This document shows, in pieces, positions 36,716 to 47,103 of a stretch of DNA of 64,000 nt. Location of the stretch: NCBI RefSeq assembly GCF_900119695.1, contig NZ_LT632547.1, positions 248,001 through 312,000 on the forward strand, read 5' to 3'. Made by a program: the position numbers and the translations under genes. Position 1 is the stretch's first letter; each line of letters starts with the position of its first letter. This stretch comes from Actinomyces urinae. Lineage in GTDB: Bacteria; Actinomycetota; Actinomycetes; Actinomycetales; Actinomycetaceae. The notes under the pieces were generated by a model. That model made no database searches, was not told the origin of the DNA, and worked only from the letters and a program-made list of their open reading frames with translations.

Positions 36716-37726
36716 CTAGGCGAGCCAGGCCTCGCGCCGTCCCACTTCACCCAAGAAGCCATCAAACGCGTCACGTAGCGCTGCCGCCAGACGTAACGGG
36801 TCGTGCAAGGGCTGAGATCCACCGATCGACACCTGTCGAAGCAGTAGTCTAGCGCCTACCTCGCGGGCGGCGTTCTCCAAGTCCTCAATATCGTCAACCG
36901 TAGAAGGCTGAGCAATCACCACGTCAAGCGCAAATTCAGGAGCGTGTTGAGCCAGAACACGAACGTGGTCACCAGCAGAAAGCATCTCTGTTTCGCCCTC
37001 TTGCTCGGCAAGATTCAACACGAGGGCTCGCCGCGCCTTCGTTGAAACTAGCGCGTCGTGCAGTTTTGGCACCAGCAGGTGCGGGAGCACAGAGGTGTAC
37101 CACGAGCCTGGGCCCAGCACCACCCATTCAGCCTCGGCGATCGCGTTCAGAACTTCGGGAGCCACCGGCGGGTCAGCTGGGTTCAGGCGCACCGCTCGGG
37201 TTTGTCCTTCGGCGGTGGCTACGGCGCATTGACCTCGCACTACCCGTGTTAGCCCATCGGTGCCCTCAACGTCGGCCTCGATCTCCAGTGGGGCCTGTGC
37301 CATTGGCAATACGCGGCCATGGGCGCCCAGTAACCGAGCGATCCAGTCCAGGCCATCGACCTGGTCGCCCAAAAGTTGCCAGAGGGATACGATCAGAAGA
37401 TTTCCGAGGGCGTGGTCATTTAGCGGGCCATCGGTGTGGAAACGGTGCTGCATGACGTCGCGCCACGTTAGGCCCCATTCGGAGTCATCGCACAGCGAAG
37501 CGAGCGCCATCCGCAGGTCTCCCGGAGGTAACACGTCCATTTCCTCGCGTAGCCGCCCCGAGGAGCCGCCGTCGTCCGCTACGGTTACCACTGCGGTGAG
37601 CTGATGCGTTATGTGTTTGAGGGCGCGCAGGGTTGCAGAAAGGCCGTGGCCGCCGCCAAAAGCAACCACTCGTGTGCCGGCCTCTCCCCTGCGTGGCCAG
37701 CCGTTTGCATCCAGTAGACCTGCCAC
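36716..37726 (-). CDS. yvcK: UDP-GlcNAc-binding gluconeogenesis factor YvcK
   Basis: YvcK (CuvA in mycobacteria) binds UDP-sugars and links carbon supply to cell-wall synthesis. The 336-residue product starts near '[20 protein letters not shown]' (residues 17-36), then '[28 protein letters not shown]' with the CofD-like nucleotide loop, '[13 protein letters not shown]', and '[17 protein letters not shown]' later, all typical. GTG 37726 has GGGAG upstream and lies two bases after the rapZ stop. Position between rapZ and whiA is highly conserved. Confidence 0.95.
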   Translation of the reverse strand: MAGLLDANGWPRRGEAGTRVVAFGGGHGLSATLRALKHITHQLTAVVTVADDGGSSGRLREEMDVLPPGDLRMALASLCDDSEWGLTWRDVMQHRFHTDGPLNDHALGNLLIVSLWQLLGDQVDGLDWIARLLGAHGRVLPMAQAPLEIEADVEGTDGLTRVVRGQCAVATAEGQTRAVRLNPADPPVAPEVLNAIAEAEWVVLGPGSWYTSVLPHLLVPKLHDALVSTKARRALVLNLAEQEGETEMLSAGDHVRVLAQHAPEFALDVVIAQPSTVDDIEDLENAAREVGARLLLRQVSIGGSQPLHDPLRLAAALRDAFDGFLGEVGRREAWLA

Positions 37727-37728
37727 GA

Positions 37729-38685
37729 TTACTCCCTACCCAAGTCCCTGTGAAGCACTCGAACAGGGAAGCCTTCATCACGCAGCGTGGCCGCAATCAG
37801 TTCAGTCATGGCAACCGATCTGTGCTTACCACCGGTGCAGCCTACCGCGATGGTAGTGAAGGGCTTCAGTTCATTCACGTAACCGCGGATCATGGGGGCG
37901 AGTAGTTTTGCGTAGTTGATAGCGAAATCGCGGGCGCCGGGCTGCTCCAGCACGTACTTGGCAACCGGCTCATCGCGTCCCGTTAGGTGGCGAAGTTCGC
38001 TAACCCAGTACGGGTTGGCCAAGAAACGCACGTCCAGCACGTGGTCCGCGTCCAGCGGCAGCCCGTACTTAAAGCCGAAAGACATGACGGTGAGTTTTAG
38101 TTGCGTGTCGGCCTCGCCTGCAACGATGTCCCGCATGTGCCGGGTGAGGTCATGTACCGACATTTTTGAGGTGTCGATGATCTCATCCGCGCGGGCGCGA
38201 AGCGGAGCGAGCATCTGTTTCTCTTTACGAATCCCGTCGAGAATTCGCCCGTCGCCCTGGAGAGGGTGCGGACGCCGGTTAGACTCGTAGCGGCGCACAA
38301 GCGTGGCATCGTCTGCCTCGAGGAAAATAATTCTGTATGTAACCGCGTCTTCGTTGAGTTTAGCGAGGACATCCTCGAGGTCGTGAAAGAACTCGCGGCT
38401 GCGAACATCTACCACTGCGCCCAGGCGGTGCACACCCGAGCCGTCCACGGTCATCATGCCGGCCAGTGCCGGTAGTAGCGTGGGCGGAAGATTATCTACC
38501 ACGTACCAGTCAAGGTCTTCCAGTGCCATTGAAGCGCGTGTGCGGCCCGCGCCGGACATTCCGGAGATGATGATTAGCTCTGGTTCATTGGCTTTAGGGA
38601 GCCGCGCCATCTCATCAAGTAACGGGATACCCGCAGGCACAGTTGGCGGGTTATTTTCAGTCACCGACTTCATGTCTTCACTCAT
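37729..38685 (-). CDS. rapZ: RNase adapter / nucleotide-binding protein RapZ
   Basis: RapZ-family proteins bind nucleotides and small RNA, and in enterobacteria they control amino-sugar synthesis; the role in Actinobacteria is less clear. The 318-residue product has a Walker A variant 'GMSGAGRTRASMALED' (Arg in place of the usual Lys, as in other actinobacterial members), 'WYVVDNLPPTLLPAL', 'VDVRSREFF' and 'FLEADDATLVRRYESNRRPHPL', and the C-terminal 'VGCTGGKHRSVAMTELIA' domain. It overlaps the uvrC stop (ATGA) and is followed by yvcK two bases on, so uvrC-rapZ-yvcK-whiA is one operon. Confidence 0.94.
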   Translation of the reverse strand: MSEDMKSVTENNPPTVPAGIPLLDEMARLPKANEPELIIISGMSGAGRTRASMALEDLDWYVVDNLPPTLLPALAGMMTVDGSGVHRLGAVVDVRSREFFHDLEDVLAKLNEDAVTYRIIFLEADDATLVRRYESNRRPHPLQGDGRILDGIRKEKQMLAPLRARADEIIDTSKMSVHDLTRHMRDIVAGEADTQLKLTVMSFGFKYGLPLDADHVLDVRFLANPYWVSELRHLTGRDEPVAKYVLEQPGARDFAINYAKLLAPMIRGYVNELKPFTTIAVGCTGGKHRSVAMTELIAATLRDEGFPVRVLHRDLGRE

Positions 38686-40730
38686 GTGTCTAGTTTGCCA
38701 GCCTTTTGGCCGCTCGTCTCGCTTTCTTTGTTACCGGGCTCATTCGCCTGGGCGTGGAAGAAGTCAAAAATAGCTTGTGCCAACATGGGGCCCACACCGG
38801 GTGCAGTTTGGAGTTCTTCTACACTAGCCTCGCGAATCTTCTTTGCGGATTTGAACTTCTTCAGTAGTTCAGCCTGCCTGGTGGGGCCGAGGCCGGGCAC
38901 TTGATCAAGCACGGATCGTCTCATCGCTTTGGAACGTTTTTGACGGTGGTGGGTGATGGCAAAGCGGTGGGACTCGTCGCGGAGGTGTTGGAGCAGATAC
39001 AGGCCGGGTGAGGTGCGTGGCAGGATGACCGGGAAGTCGTCACCGGGGATCCATACTTCTTCGAGCCGTTTTGCTAGCCCCACTACGGGTACGGTAATGC
39101 CGAGTTCTTCTAGCGTTGCCGAGGCAGCGTTTACTTGCGGTAGGCCCCCATCAACCACCACCAGGTCGGGCCGGTAGGAGAATCTGCGAGGCAGGCCGGT
39201 TTGTGGGTCTACCGGGCCGGAGGCCAGTTCGATGCCATCCTCGTCGTAGCCAGACTCCCCCGCTTCCTCAGCCAAGAGTCTCTTGAAGCGGCGAGTTAGG
39301 GTTTCGCGCATGGCAGCCGTGTCGTCCGGTACGCCTTCGCCGTCCTCGCCTCGGATAGTGAAATGACGGTAGTCGGTTTTGCGGGGCGCCCCGTCTTCAA
39401 AAACGACCATGGACGCCACCTGGTTTGTGCTCATCGTGTGGGACACGTCGTAGCACTCGATGCGTAGCGGTGCGGATGAGAGGTCAAGATAATCGCGCAG
39501 TTCTTCGAGGGCTTGGCTACGCTGCGTGAGGTCGCCCGCGCGTTTGGTCTTGTGCAGGCGCAAGGCGTGCTCCGCGTTAGCTTGAACGGTGTCCATGAGG
39601 GCGCGTTTTTCGCCGCGTTGAGGGATACGCAGGTCTACGTTGGCGCCGCGAATTTGGGTGAGCCATTGGGTGACTGCTTCGGCGTCGCTGGGGAGGACTG
39701 ATACGAGTACTTCACGTGGAACAGCGGAGGTTGGGGCGTGTTCAACGTCGTCAACGGAGACTGCGGCCACTCGTTCGTGTACGTCTGCGCGGGTAGCTTC
39801 GGCGTAAACCTGTTGGAGCAGACGCTGCATAAGTTCGGCTTCACTGGTGTTGTCCGGGCGGTCTACTACCCAGCCGCGCACGCCACGGATACGGCCTCCG
39901 CGCACGTGGAACACTTGGACTGCAGCTTCGAGTTCGTCAACAACTTGGGCGAATACGTCCGCGTCCGTGCCATCACCGAGTACAACGGCGTTTTGCTCCA
40001 GGACCTTGTCGAGCGCTGCCAGTGAATCGCGCAGGCGCGCGGCGCGCTCGAAGTCGAGTTCGGTGGCGGCTTGCTTCATTTGGCTTTTGAGGTCGCGAAT
40101 GTAGGGGCCAACTTTGCCGGACATGAATTGGCACAGCTGCTCGGCTAGTTTGTAGTGGTCTTGTTTGGAGATTTTTCCTACGCAGGGTGCGCTGCAGCGT
40201 TCGATGTAGCCGAGTAGGCAGGGCCTTCCGGCGCGTTCGGCGCGACGGTAGACGCCTTTGGAGCAGGTGCGGATGGGGAATACTCGTTGGAGTTGGTCTA
40301 CAGTTTCACGAATGGCCCACACTTGGGAGTAGGGGCCGAAGTAGCGGGTGTCTTTGCGCCGGGCGCCTCGCATGATTTGCATGCGCGGCACGTCCTCCCC
40401 CATAGACACCGCGAGGTAGGGGTAGGATTTGTCATCCCGATACATGACGTTGAAGCGCGGGTCGTACTGTTTGATCCACGAGTATTCCAGCGTCAGCGCT
40501 TCAACTTCTGTGGCTACAACGGTCCACTGCACTGAGGCTGCCGAGAACACCATTTGCTGAGTGCGCGGATGTAGGCCGGCGGGGTCCTGAAAATAGTTGG
40601 TGAGGCGGTTGCGTAAATTCTTGGCTTTACCCACGTATATGACGCGCCCCTCAGCGTCACGAAAACGATACACCCCAGGCTCAGCTGGGATCTCAGACGT
40701 CTTCGGACGATAAGTTACAGGGTCAGCCAC
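38682..40730 (-). CDS. uvrC: Excinuclease ABC subunit C
   Basis: UvrC makes both incisions around a UvrB-bound lesion. The 682-residue product has the GIY-YIG nuclease domain ('GVYRFRDAEGRVIYVGKAKNLRNRL', 19-43), a Cys-rich patch ('CLLGYIERCSAPCVGKIS'), the UvrBC domain (about 205-235), the RNase H-like second nuclease ('RIECYDVSHTMST', 'LVVVDGGLPQVNAA', 'FAITHHRQKRSKA') and C-terminal helix-hairpin-helix ('DQVPGLGPTRQAELLKKF'). The GTG start has TAGAAT six bases upstream and no usable ribosome binding site, so it is probably leaderless. No LexA box was seen. Confidence 0.97.
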   Translation of the reverse strand: MADPVTYRPKTSEIPAEPGVYRFRDAEGRVIYVGKAKNLRNRLTNYFQDPAGLHPRTQQMVFSAASVQWTVVATEVEALTLEYSWIKQYDPRFNVMYRDDKSYPYLAVSMGEDVPRMQIMRGARRKDTRYFGPYSQVWAIRETVDQLQRVFPIRTCSKGVYRRAERAGRPCLLGYIERCSAPCVGKISKQDHYKLAEQLCQFMSGKVGPYIRDLKSQMKQAATELDFERAARLRDSLAALDKVLEQNAVVLGDGTDADVFAQVVDELEAAVQVFHVRGGRIRGVRGWVVDRPDNTSEAELMQRLLQQVYAEATRADVHERVAAVSVDDVEHAPTSAVPREVLVSVLPSDAEAVTQWLTQIRGANVDLRIPQRGEKRALMDTVQANAEHALRLHKTKRAGDLTQRSQALEELRDYLDLSSAPLRIECYDVSHTMSTNQVASMVVFEDGAPRKTDYRHFTIRGEDGEGVPDDTAAMRETLTRRFKRLLAEEAGESGYDEDGIELASGPVDPQTGLPRRFSYRPDLVVVDGGLPQVNAASATLEELGITVPVVGLAKRLEEVWIPGDDFPVILPRTSPGLYLLQHLRDESHRFAITHHRQKRSKAMRRSVLDQVPGLGPTRQAELLKKFKSAKKIREASVEELQTAPGVGPMLAQAIFDFFHAQANEPGNKESETSGQKAGKLDT

Positions 40731-40736
40731 GCCTCG

Positions 40737-40742
40737 ATTCTA
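40737..40742 (-). promoter_or_regulatory. -10 element of a leaderless uvrC transcript
   Basis: TAGAAT (minus strand) is six bases before the uvrC GTG. It is close to the consensus TATAAT. The spacing fits transcription starting at the start codon. Confidence 0.65.
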
Positions 40743-40923
40743 CGAAGTTTAGACACCGAGAGCGAGCGCTCGTGAGCACTCCTGTTCGCAACCTTCGACG
40801 AGTCCCCAAGAATGATTTGTGGTTTGAACTGGGCCACTTCATAGATTGGTGGTGACAGCGACCGCATATCAGCTGATGATCCTGCTAGGACCCAGTGGGC
40901 AGTAACTTGCAGCCGTACTTCGT

Positions 40924-41502
40924 CTACATACCCGAAAACAGGTCTGGCTCTTGCGTGTCCAGCCCTAGGGCGCGGGCCACGCGGTACTCTAACTGCAAAA
41001 GCGAACGTTTGCGATCCACTCCACCCGCGTAACCCGACAGTGTGCCATCCGACGCGATTACCCGGTGACACGGCACAACAATCGACAACGGATTATGACC
41101 CACAGCCGTGCCCACCGCCCGATACGAACGCGGCCTCCCTACCGACTGCGCAACTTCCTTATAAGTAGAAACGGCGCCGTAAGGAATCCTTTGCAGGCAC
41201 CGCCAAACTTCCGTGTAAAATCCCGAATCTGGTAACCGAAGCGGGACAGAGAACTCCAGCCGCTCCCCTGCCAAATACTCGTGTATCTGATCCGCAGCCG
41301 CGCTCAGCACACTATCTGCCGGCGACACCCACACACCCAAATCCTGCACGCCCGGCGCCGGATGATGATCCGAAAAATACACACCCATCAGGAATTCGCC
41401 CTGCGCAACCAGGCTCAGCTCACCAACGGGAGTTACCGTCAAAGTGTGTCGCAAAACCACTTGCAGTTCCCCTCCCGCCTCAAAATGAAAACTCATCAGC
41501 AT
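40924..41502 (-). CDS. ogt: Methylated-DNA--protein-cysteine methyltransferase
   Basis: Ogt directly repairs O6-alkylguanine by moving the alkyl group to its own cysteine. The product, about 192 residues, has an N-terminal RNase H-like domain and the C-terminal active-site domain: 'RIPYGAVSTYKEVAQSVG', 'RAVGTAVGHNPLSIVVPCHRVIASDG' with the PCHRV active Cys, and 'LSGYAGGVDRKRSLLQLE'. The start is uncertain: ATG 41502 gives the family length but has no ribosome binding site; ATG 41496 is six bases nearer, and an in-frame extension towards 41560 is also open. It is divergent from the acyl-CoA synthetase gene. Confidence 0.88.
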   Translation of the reverse strand: MLMSFHFEAGGELQVVLRHTLTVTPVGELSLVAQGEFLMGVYFSDHHPAPGVQDLGVWVSPADSVLSAAADQIHEYLAGERLEFSVPLRLPDSGFYTEVWRCLQRIPYGAVSTYKEVAQSVGRPRSYRAVGTAVGHNPLSIVVPCHRVIASDGTLSGYAGGVDRKRSLLQLEYRVARALGLDTQEPDLFSGM

Positions 41503-41635
41503 GTGCCAAACGGATGACCGACGCAAGCAAACACGCCGAAAATCATCTGGTTTCATAAACATACAATTGTGTATTCGACGCCTACAAAACCTATTGGAAT
41601 CATTAACGAAAACAAAAGTATCCAAAGGAGCGCCG

Positions 41636-43444
41636 ATGACCCGCCTAATGACGCAACCCCGCACCAACAAGGCCGAATACACAATCGACCAAAACGAAAC
41701 GATCCTCACCGCACTGCGTGAACGCGCAAGACGCCGACCAAACGAAGTTGTCATGGAACGCCGGCGCGAAGTGGGCGGATGGTACGCGGTATCAGCAAAA
41801 CGCTTCGTCACAGAAATTGACAACATCGCACGCGGCCTGCTGGGCTTAGGGCTAAAACAGGGCGATGCGTTAGCAATCATGTCATCCACGAGGCCGGAAT
41901 GGACTCTCATCGACCTTGCGGCCCTCTCCATTGGCGTGATCGTGGTTCCCATCTACGAGTCCGACTCCGTAAGCCAAATCGAATGGATCTGCAAAGACTC
42001 CAACGTGCGCATCGCTATCTGTGATACCCACGCGCGCGCCCAACTGATCGAACACGCTAACACGCCAACCGTTGGGCGAATCATGACGTTCGAATCCGGC
42101 GCTATCCGCACCGTCCTGGAGGCAGCCACCTCCATCAGCGAGGACACGCTGCGCGCAGTGCAGGCAGAAGTCGACGTAGACTCCATTGCAACGGTCATCT
42201 ACACCTCCGGCACCACGGGCGTTCCCAAGGGCGTAATCCTCACCCACCGAAACTTCGTGGGCACCACCAAAGCCATCGCGCAAGTGGTTCCAAACATTCT
42301 TTACTCCACTCAGACGCGCTTCCTGCTATTCCTTCCCCTTGCCCATGTTTTGGCTCGTTTTGTCCAACTTGCAGTGCTTTCCGGGCGCGGCGTGTTCAGT
42401 CACTCCCCTGACACTAAGAACCTGCTTGCCGATATCGAGAGCTTCCAGCCTTCACTGCTGCTTCTCGTGCCGCGCGTACTTGAGAAGATCTACAACGCTG
42501 CCGAAGCCAAGGCTGGCAAGGGAACCAAGCGCAAACTGTTTCGCTGGGCAGCCCAAGCCGCAATCGACTACTCCAAAGCAATGGAAACCACGTTTGGCCC
42601 AACGGCTGCGCAACGTCGCAAACGAACGTGGGCAGACCGGATTGTGCTGCGCAAAATCCGCCGTCTACTCGGCCCCAACATGAAGTACGTTGTCTCCGGT
42701 GGAGCTCCCCTGTCCCCCACACTCGGCCACTTCTTCCGCGGCATGGGCCTTACAGTCTACGAAGGGTGGGGACTATCCGAAAGCACCGGCCCGATCAGCC
42801 TGTCCGACCCCCACAACCCGATCATGGGATCTGTCGGCCAAGTTCTTCCCGGAAACACCATCACGCTTAACGACGAAGGTGAGATCCTCGTCAAAGGCGT
42901 CTCCATCACCCCCGGCTACATGAACAACCCAGAAGCCAGCGCCAAAGCATTCGATGAGGACGGCTGGTTCCACACCGGCGACATCGGCCACATCGATAGA
43001 CGTGGCAACCTCTACATTACGGGCCGGAAGAAAGACATTATCGTCACCGCAGGCGGCAAGAACGTAGCGCCCGCCGGCCTCGAAGAATTACTAGTCACCC
43101 ACCCGCTCGTCTCCCACGTCATCGTGGTTGGCGACCAAAAACCATTCATTGGCGCGCTCATCACCCTCGACCGCGAAATGCTCCCCACCTGGCTGGCCAA
43201 CCACGGCCTTGAAAACATGGACGTCACGCAGGCGGCCCAGCATCCGCGCGTCATCGCATCACTAGACAAAGCGATTGCAAGAGCAAACAAGTCGGTTTCT
43301 AAAGCTGAATCGATCCGCGAGTTCCGCATCATTAACGCGGAGTTCACCGTTGACAACGGCTACCTCACCCCCTCCATGAAACTAAAGCGAGCCGAGGTCG
43401 CGCGAGACTTCGCCGGTGAGATCGAAGCTCTCTATGCCACGTGA
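41636..43444 (+). CDS. Long-chain fatty acid--CoA ligase
   Basis: The 602-residue product is an AMP-forming acyl-CoA synthetase of the long-chain (FadD15/FAA) group. Motifs: the P-loop 'VIYTSGTTGVPKGVILTHRN', the helix 'FLLFLPLAHVLARFVQLAVL', 'VVSGGAPLSPTLGHFF', 'YEGWGLSESTGPISL' and 'DGWFHTGDIGHIDRRGNLYITGRKKDII'-type adenylation and linker motifs (the last cited in part). It activates fatty acids with ATP and CoA at the membrane. ATG 41636 is chosen because AGGAG ends five bases before it; a longer frame from 41501 overlaps the divergent ogt gene. An SDR gene follows 34 bases on. Confidence 0.93.
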   Translation: MTRLMTQPRTNKAEYTIDQNETILTALRERARRRPNEVVMERRREVGGWYAVSAKRFVTEIDNIARGLLGLGLKQGDALAIMSSTRPEWTLIDLAALSIGVIVVPIYESDSVSQIEWICKDSNVRIAICDTHARAQLIEHANTPTVGRIMTFESGAIRTVLEAATSISEDTLRAVQAEVDVDSIATVIYTSGTTGVPKGVILTHRNFVGTTKAIAQVVPNILYSTQTRFLLFLPLAHVLARFVQLAVLSGRGVFSHSPDTKNLLADIESFQPSLLLLVPRVLEKIYNAAEAKAGKGTKRKLFRWAAQAAIDYSKAMETTFGPTAAQRRKRTWADRIVLRKIRRLLGPNMKYVVSGGAPLSPTLGHFFRGMGLTVYEGWGLSESTGPISLSDPHNPIMGSVGQVLPGNTITLNDEGEILVKGVSITPGYMNNPEASAKAFDEDGWFHTGDIGHIDRRGNLYITGRKKDIIVTAGGKNVAPAGLEELLVTHPLVSHVIVVGDQKPFIGALITLDREMLPTWLANHGLENMDVTQAAQHPRVIASLDKAIARANKSVSKAESIREFRIINAEFTVDNGYLTPSMKLKRAEVARDFAGEIEALYAT

Positions 43445-43466
43445 AGCCGGGCACCGGATGATCCAC

Positions 43467-43472
43467 TAGGCT
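43467..43472 (+). promoter_or_regulatory. -10 element of a leaderless SDR transcript
   Basis: TAGGCT lies six bases before the SDR gene ATG. This suggests that the SDR gene has its own leaderless transcript in addition to any read-through from the acyl-CoA synthetase gene. Confidence 0.5.
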
Positions 43473-43478
43473 GGAAAT

Positions 43479-44162
43479 ATGTGCAGAAAAACCGTACTTG
43501 TAACCGGTGGCAGCCGCGGAATAGGGCGTGCCATTAGCGAAGACCTATCCAAGGATTGGCATGTTCTTGTAGGAGGACGCGGCGAATCAGCCATGAGCGT
43601 GGCTTCCTCCCTCGAATCTGCACAGCCCTGGGTGGTGGATATCACCGACGAGGAGGCCGTTCGCGACGCATGCGCCAAAATCGACAAGCTCGATGCGCTG
43701 GTACTCAGCGCCGGCATCTCCATGGGTAAAACCATTGCCGAAGCCACGCGCGAAGACTGGGAAACGATCCTGAATGTGAACGTGATAGCCCAGGCGAACC
43801 TAGTGAAGCACCTGCTGCCCGCGCTACGCAAAGCGCGTGGCCAGGTGGTTGCCATCAACTCTGGCTCCGGCTTCAACTCAAAGGCGGGTGGCGGCCTGTA
43901 CTCCGCCTCGAAATTCGCGCTTCGAGCCATGACCGACGCGCTCCGCGAAGAAGAGCGCACCGCGGTGCGCGTCAGCTCCGTGCATCCGGGCCGGGTAGAT
44001 ACCGACATGCAAGTGGAGATTCAAGAGCAGGCCGGCCGTGACTACAATCCGACTGATCACGTGCGCCCCGAATCGATTGCAAAAACCGTGCGCCTAGCCC
44101 TCGAAACAACAGAAGACGCCACGGTTGAAGTCATCTCTGTGCGACCGGTTAACCAAATCTAA
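43479..44162 (+). CDS. Short-chain dehydrogenase/reductase
   Basis: The 227-residue product is a classical SDR: N-terminal cofactor motif 'VLVTGGSRGIGRAIS' (residues 6-20), 'LVLSAGISMGK' in the NNAG position, catalytic Ser in 'NSGSGFNSKAGG' and the 'YSASKFALRAM' Tyr-Lys pair, and 'SVHPGRVDTDM'. NADP is more likely than NAD, because an Arg occurs soon after the glycine motif, but this is a weak inference. The substrate is unknown. It follows the acyl-CoA synthetase by 34 bases, so a lipid-related role is possible. It is slightly short but complete. Confidence 0.88.
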   Translation: MCRKTVLVTGGSRGIGRAISEDLSKDWHVLVGGRGESAMSVASSLESAQPWVVDITDEEAVRDACAKIDKLDALVLSAGISMGKTIAEATREDWETILNVNVIAQANLVKHLLPALRKARGQVVAINSGSGFNSKAGGGLYSASKFALRAMTDALREEERTAVRVSSVHPGRVDTDMQVEIQEQAGRDYNPTDHVRPESIAKTVRLALETTEDATVEVISVRPVNQI

Positions 44163-44236
44163 ACACCACCGATTGCTGGCATCGCTTTGTAAAGCGGTAT
44201 CAGACCAGAAATCGCAGTATCTGGCGAAAAGAAACG

Positions 44237-47074
44237 CTATTTTGCGAGGATCTTCGCCAAATAGTGGCCGGTGAAAGAGCCCTTAACCTCAGAGACTTGC
44301 TCCGGGGTTCCCTGCGCAATCACCTTGCCGCCTCCCGAGCCTCCTTCGGGCCCCATATCGATAACCCAATCAGCGGATTTAATGACGTCCAGATTGTGCT
44401 CAATGACAATCACCGTGTTGCCTTTATCGACCAGGCCCTGCAATACGAGGAGCAATTTGCGGATGTCCTCGCTGTGAAGACCCGTGGTTGGCTCATCCAA
44501 GACGTACACCGTGCGGCCACGCGAACGCTTCTGCAGCTCCGCGGCCAGCTTAACGCGCTGCGCCTCGCCGCCGGAGAGTGTGGTTGCGGACTGGCCCAGG
44601 CGCACGTACCCCAGACCTACCTCAACCAGCGTGTTCAAATGCCGCGCAATACGCGGGATATGCTCAAAGAACTTCGCGCCCTCTGAAATGGGCATGTCCA
44701 AAATGTCTGAAACGTTCTTGCCCTTGTATTCGATTTCCAAAGTCTCGCGGTTGTAGCGTTTACCTCCGCAAACCTCGCAGGGAACATACACGTCGGGCAG
44801 GAAGTTCATCTCAATCTTGATGGTGCCATCGCCCTTACAGGACTCACAGCGCCCACCCTTAACGTTAAACGAGAAGCGGCCCGGCTTGTAGCCGCGCACC
44901 TGAGCCTCCTGCGTCTGCGCAAAGAGCGTGCGCACGTGATCCCACACGCCCGTGTAGGTGGCCGGGTTTGAGCGCGGCGTTCGCCCAATTGGCGATTGGT
45001 CTACGTGCACAACCTTGTCGAGCTCCTCCACACCCGCAATGGTGCGGTGGCGGCCCGGCACAATCTGCGCGCGGTTCAACTTCGACGCCAGGGAGCGGTA
45101 CAGAATCGTATTCACCAAAGTGGACTTACCCGAGCCGGACACACCAGTTACCGCCACAAAAAGCCCGAGGGGGAATTCAACCGTTAGGTTCTGTAGGTTG
45201 TTCTCCACCGCTCCTCGCACCGTCAGCATTCGTTGCGGGTCCACAGCGCGTCGTTCCTTCGGCGTGGCGATCGACTTACGCCCCGAAAGGTAGTCTCCCG
45301 TAATCGACTTCTTATTCGCCTTCAGTTCCTTCAAAGTGCCAGAGTGAACGATCTGGCCACCATACTCGCCGGCGCCTGGCCCGATATCGACTATCCAATC
45401 GGCGGCCTCCATTGTCTCTTCATCATGCTCGACAACGATCAGAGTATTTCCGAGGTCGCGTAGGCGAATCAGCGTGTCAATCAGGCGCCTATTGTCGCGC
45501 TGGTGCAGGCCGATGGAGGGCTCATCAAGCACGTACAGCACGCCCACCAGGCCCGAGCCGATCTGCGTCGCCAATCTAATGCGCTGGGCCTCACCGCCCG
45601 AGAGAGTGCCCGCCGAGCGTGAGAGCGTCAAATAGTTCAGCCCCACATCCACCAAGAAGTTGAGGCGCACCAAAATCTCTGTGAGCACCGGGGCCGCAAT
45701 CTGCTTCGCCCTGCCCTGTAGGTGCACATTCTTCAAGAAGTCGCGAGCTTCCAAGATCGATAGATTCGAAAGCGCAGCGATCGAGAGGTCACCAATCGTA
45801 ACCGCCAAGACCTCGGGCTTCAGACGCGCTCCCTCACAAACCGGGCAGGGAACCTCCCTCATGAATGAATCCAGGCGCTCCAACTGGTTCTCTGACTCCG
45901 TTTCGGAACGCTTACGCTCAATATAGTTAACCGCGCCTTCAAACCCAGTTGTGTAAGAACGCCGTCTGCCCCACCGGTTCTTGTACCGAACGTGCACCTC
46001 GTAGTCATTGCCGTACAAAACCGCCTTCTGGATCTTCTTCGGCAAATCCTTCCACGGCGTAGTCATCGAAAAATCGAGCTGCTTAGCCAGTGCCTCCAGC
46101 AGGTTTGCGTGGTACTTGTTGTTAGCAGTCCAGACGGCAATCGCGCCATCTTTTAGCGAAACGTCCTCATCTGGCACCAGCAGATCCGGATCCACTTCCA
46201 GCTTTGAACCAATCCCGGAGCACTCCGGGCACGCACCGTAAGGAGCGTTAAATGAGAAGGTGCGTGGCTCAATCTCCTCGAGCATCAACGGGTGACCATT
46301 CGGACATGCCCGAGCCTCTGAATAACGGCGTGAGCGGTGCGGATCGTCCTCGTCCAAATCGATCCGCTCAATCACCACAATGCCGCCCGCAAGCTCCAGG
46401 GCGGTCTCCACCGAATCCGTGAGGCGCTGGCGGAGTCCATCTTTAATCACCAGACGGTCCACTACAACGTCGATCGTGTGCTTCAGATTCTTGTCCAGCT
46501 GGATATCTTGATCGAGGCGGAGCTGCTCACCATCTACGCGAACGCGCGCAAAGCCCTTCTGGCGCATCTCATCAAACAGATCCTGATACTCGCCCTTGCG
46601 TCCCCTAACCAGTGGAGCCAGGACGAGGAAGCGTGTGCGCTCGGGAAGCTCTAAAACCGAGTCCACGATCTGCTGCGGAGTTTGGGCGGTAATCTCAGCC
46701 ATACACTGCGGGCAATGCTGTACGCCCGCGCGGGCGTACAAAAGACGCAAATAGTCGTGAATCTCCGTGATAGTACCAACCGTTGAACGCGGGTTGCGTG
46801 ACGTTGACTTCTGATCTATCGAGACCGCGGGAGACAGGCCCTCAATGAAATCGACGTCCGGCTTATCCATCTGGCCCAGGAACTGGCGCGCGTACGAGGA
46901 TAGTGACTCCACGTAGCGGCGCTGGCCCTCTGCAAAAATCGTGTCGAAAGCCAGTGATGACTTACCCGAACCTGACAAACCCGTAAAAACGATCATCGAT
47001 TCCCTGGGCAGATCCAGGTCAACACTCTTCAAATTATGCTGGCGCGCACCGCGGACAATTAGCGAATCATTCAC
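44237..47074 (-). CDS. uvrA: Excinuclease ABC subunit A
   Basis: UvrA is the damage-recognition ATPase of nucleotide-excision repair. The 945-residue product has two ABC modules: Walker A '[14 protein letters not shown]' (residues 32-45) and '[15 protein letters not shown]', ABC signatures '[15 protein letters not shown]' and '[15 protein letters not shown]', and the zinc-binding Cys motifs 'CPQC', 'CPECSGIGS', 'CPVC', 'CESCKGDG' and '[10 protein letters not shown]'. The ATG has an AGAGG ribosome binding site six bases upstream. A LexA-like box lies 30 bases before the start (47104-47119). It converges with the SDR gene. Confidence 0.97.
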   Translation of the reverse strand: MNDSLIVRGARQHNLKSVDLDLPRESMIVFTGLSGSGKSSLAFDTIFAEGQRRYVESLSSYARQFLGQMDKPDVDFIEGLSPAVSIDQKSTSRNPRSTVGTITEIHDYLRLLYARAGVQHCPQCMAEITAQTPQQIVDSVLELPERTRFLVLAPLVRGRKGEYQDLFDEMRQKGFARVRVDGEQLRLDQDIQLDKNLKHTIDVVVDRLVIKDGLRQRLTDSVETALELAGGIVVIERIDLDEDDPHRSRRYSEARACPNGHPLMLEEIEPRTFSFNAPYGACPECSGIGSKLEVDPDLLVPDEDVSLKDGAIAVWTANNKYHANLLEALAKQLDFSMTTPWKDLPKKIQKAVLYGNDYEVHVRYKNRWGRRRSYTTGFEGAVNYIERKRSETESENQLERLDSFMREVPCPVCEGARLKPEVLAVTIGDLSIAALSNLSILEARDFLKNVHLQGRAKQIAAPVLTEILVRLNFLVDVGLNYLTLSRSAGTLSGGEAQRIRLATQIGSGLVGVLYVLDEPSIGLHQRDNRRLIDTLIRLRDLGNTLIVVEHDEETMEAADWIVDIGPGAGEYGGQIVHSGTLKELKANKKSITGDYLSGRKSIATPKERRAVDPQRMLTVRGAVENNLQNLTVEFPLGLFVAVTGVSGSGKSTLVNTILYRSLASKLNRAQIVPGRHRTIAGVEELDKVVHVDQSPIGRTPRSNPATYTGVWDHVRTLFAQTQEAQVRGYKPGRFSFNVKGGRCESCKGDGTIKIEMNFLPDVYVPCEVCGGKRYNRETLEIEYKGKNVSDILDMPISEGAKFFEHIPRIARHLNTLVEVGLGYVRLGQSATTLSGGEAQRVKLAAELQKRSRGRTVYVLDEPTTGLHSEDIRKLLLVLQGLVDKGNTVIVIEHNLDVIKSADWVIDMGPEGGSGGGKVIAQGTPEQVSEVKGSFTGHYLAKILAK

Positions 47075-47103
47075 ACCTCTACCCTAAATACCCCAGACCA
47101 AAA

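Noticed and set aside
37729-38685. RapZ Walker A with Arg in place of Lys as a dead nucleotide site
   Set aside because: As far as I recall, other actinobacterial RapZ proteins have the same Gly-Ala-Gly-Arg form, so this is not unusual.
40715-41071. 118-codon minus-strand frame between uvrC and ogt
   Set aside because: It lies largely antisense or out of frame to ogt and the intergenic region, with no family pattern or ribosome binding site.
41501-41635. N-terminal extension of the acyl-CoA synthetase from 41501
   Set aside because: It overlaps the divergent ogt start, does not look like the family N-terminus, and ATG 41636 has a good ribosome binding site.
44183-44196. CGCTTTGTAAAGCG palindrome between the SDR gene and uvrA as a terminator
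   Set aside because: The stem has only five or six pairs and a loop too small to form well, and no T-run follows on either strand.
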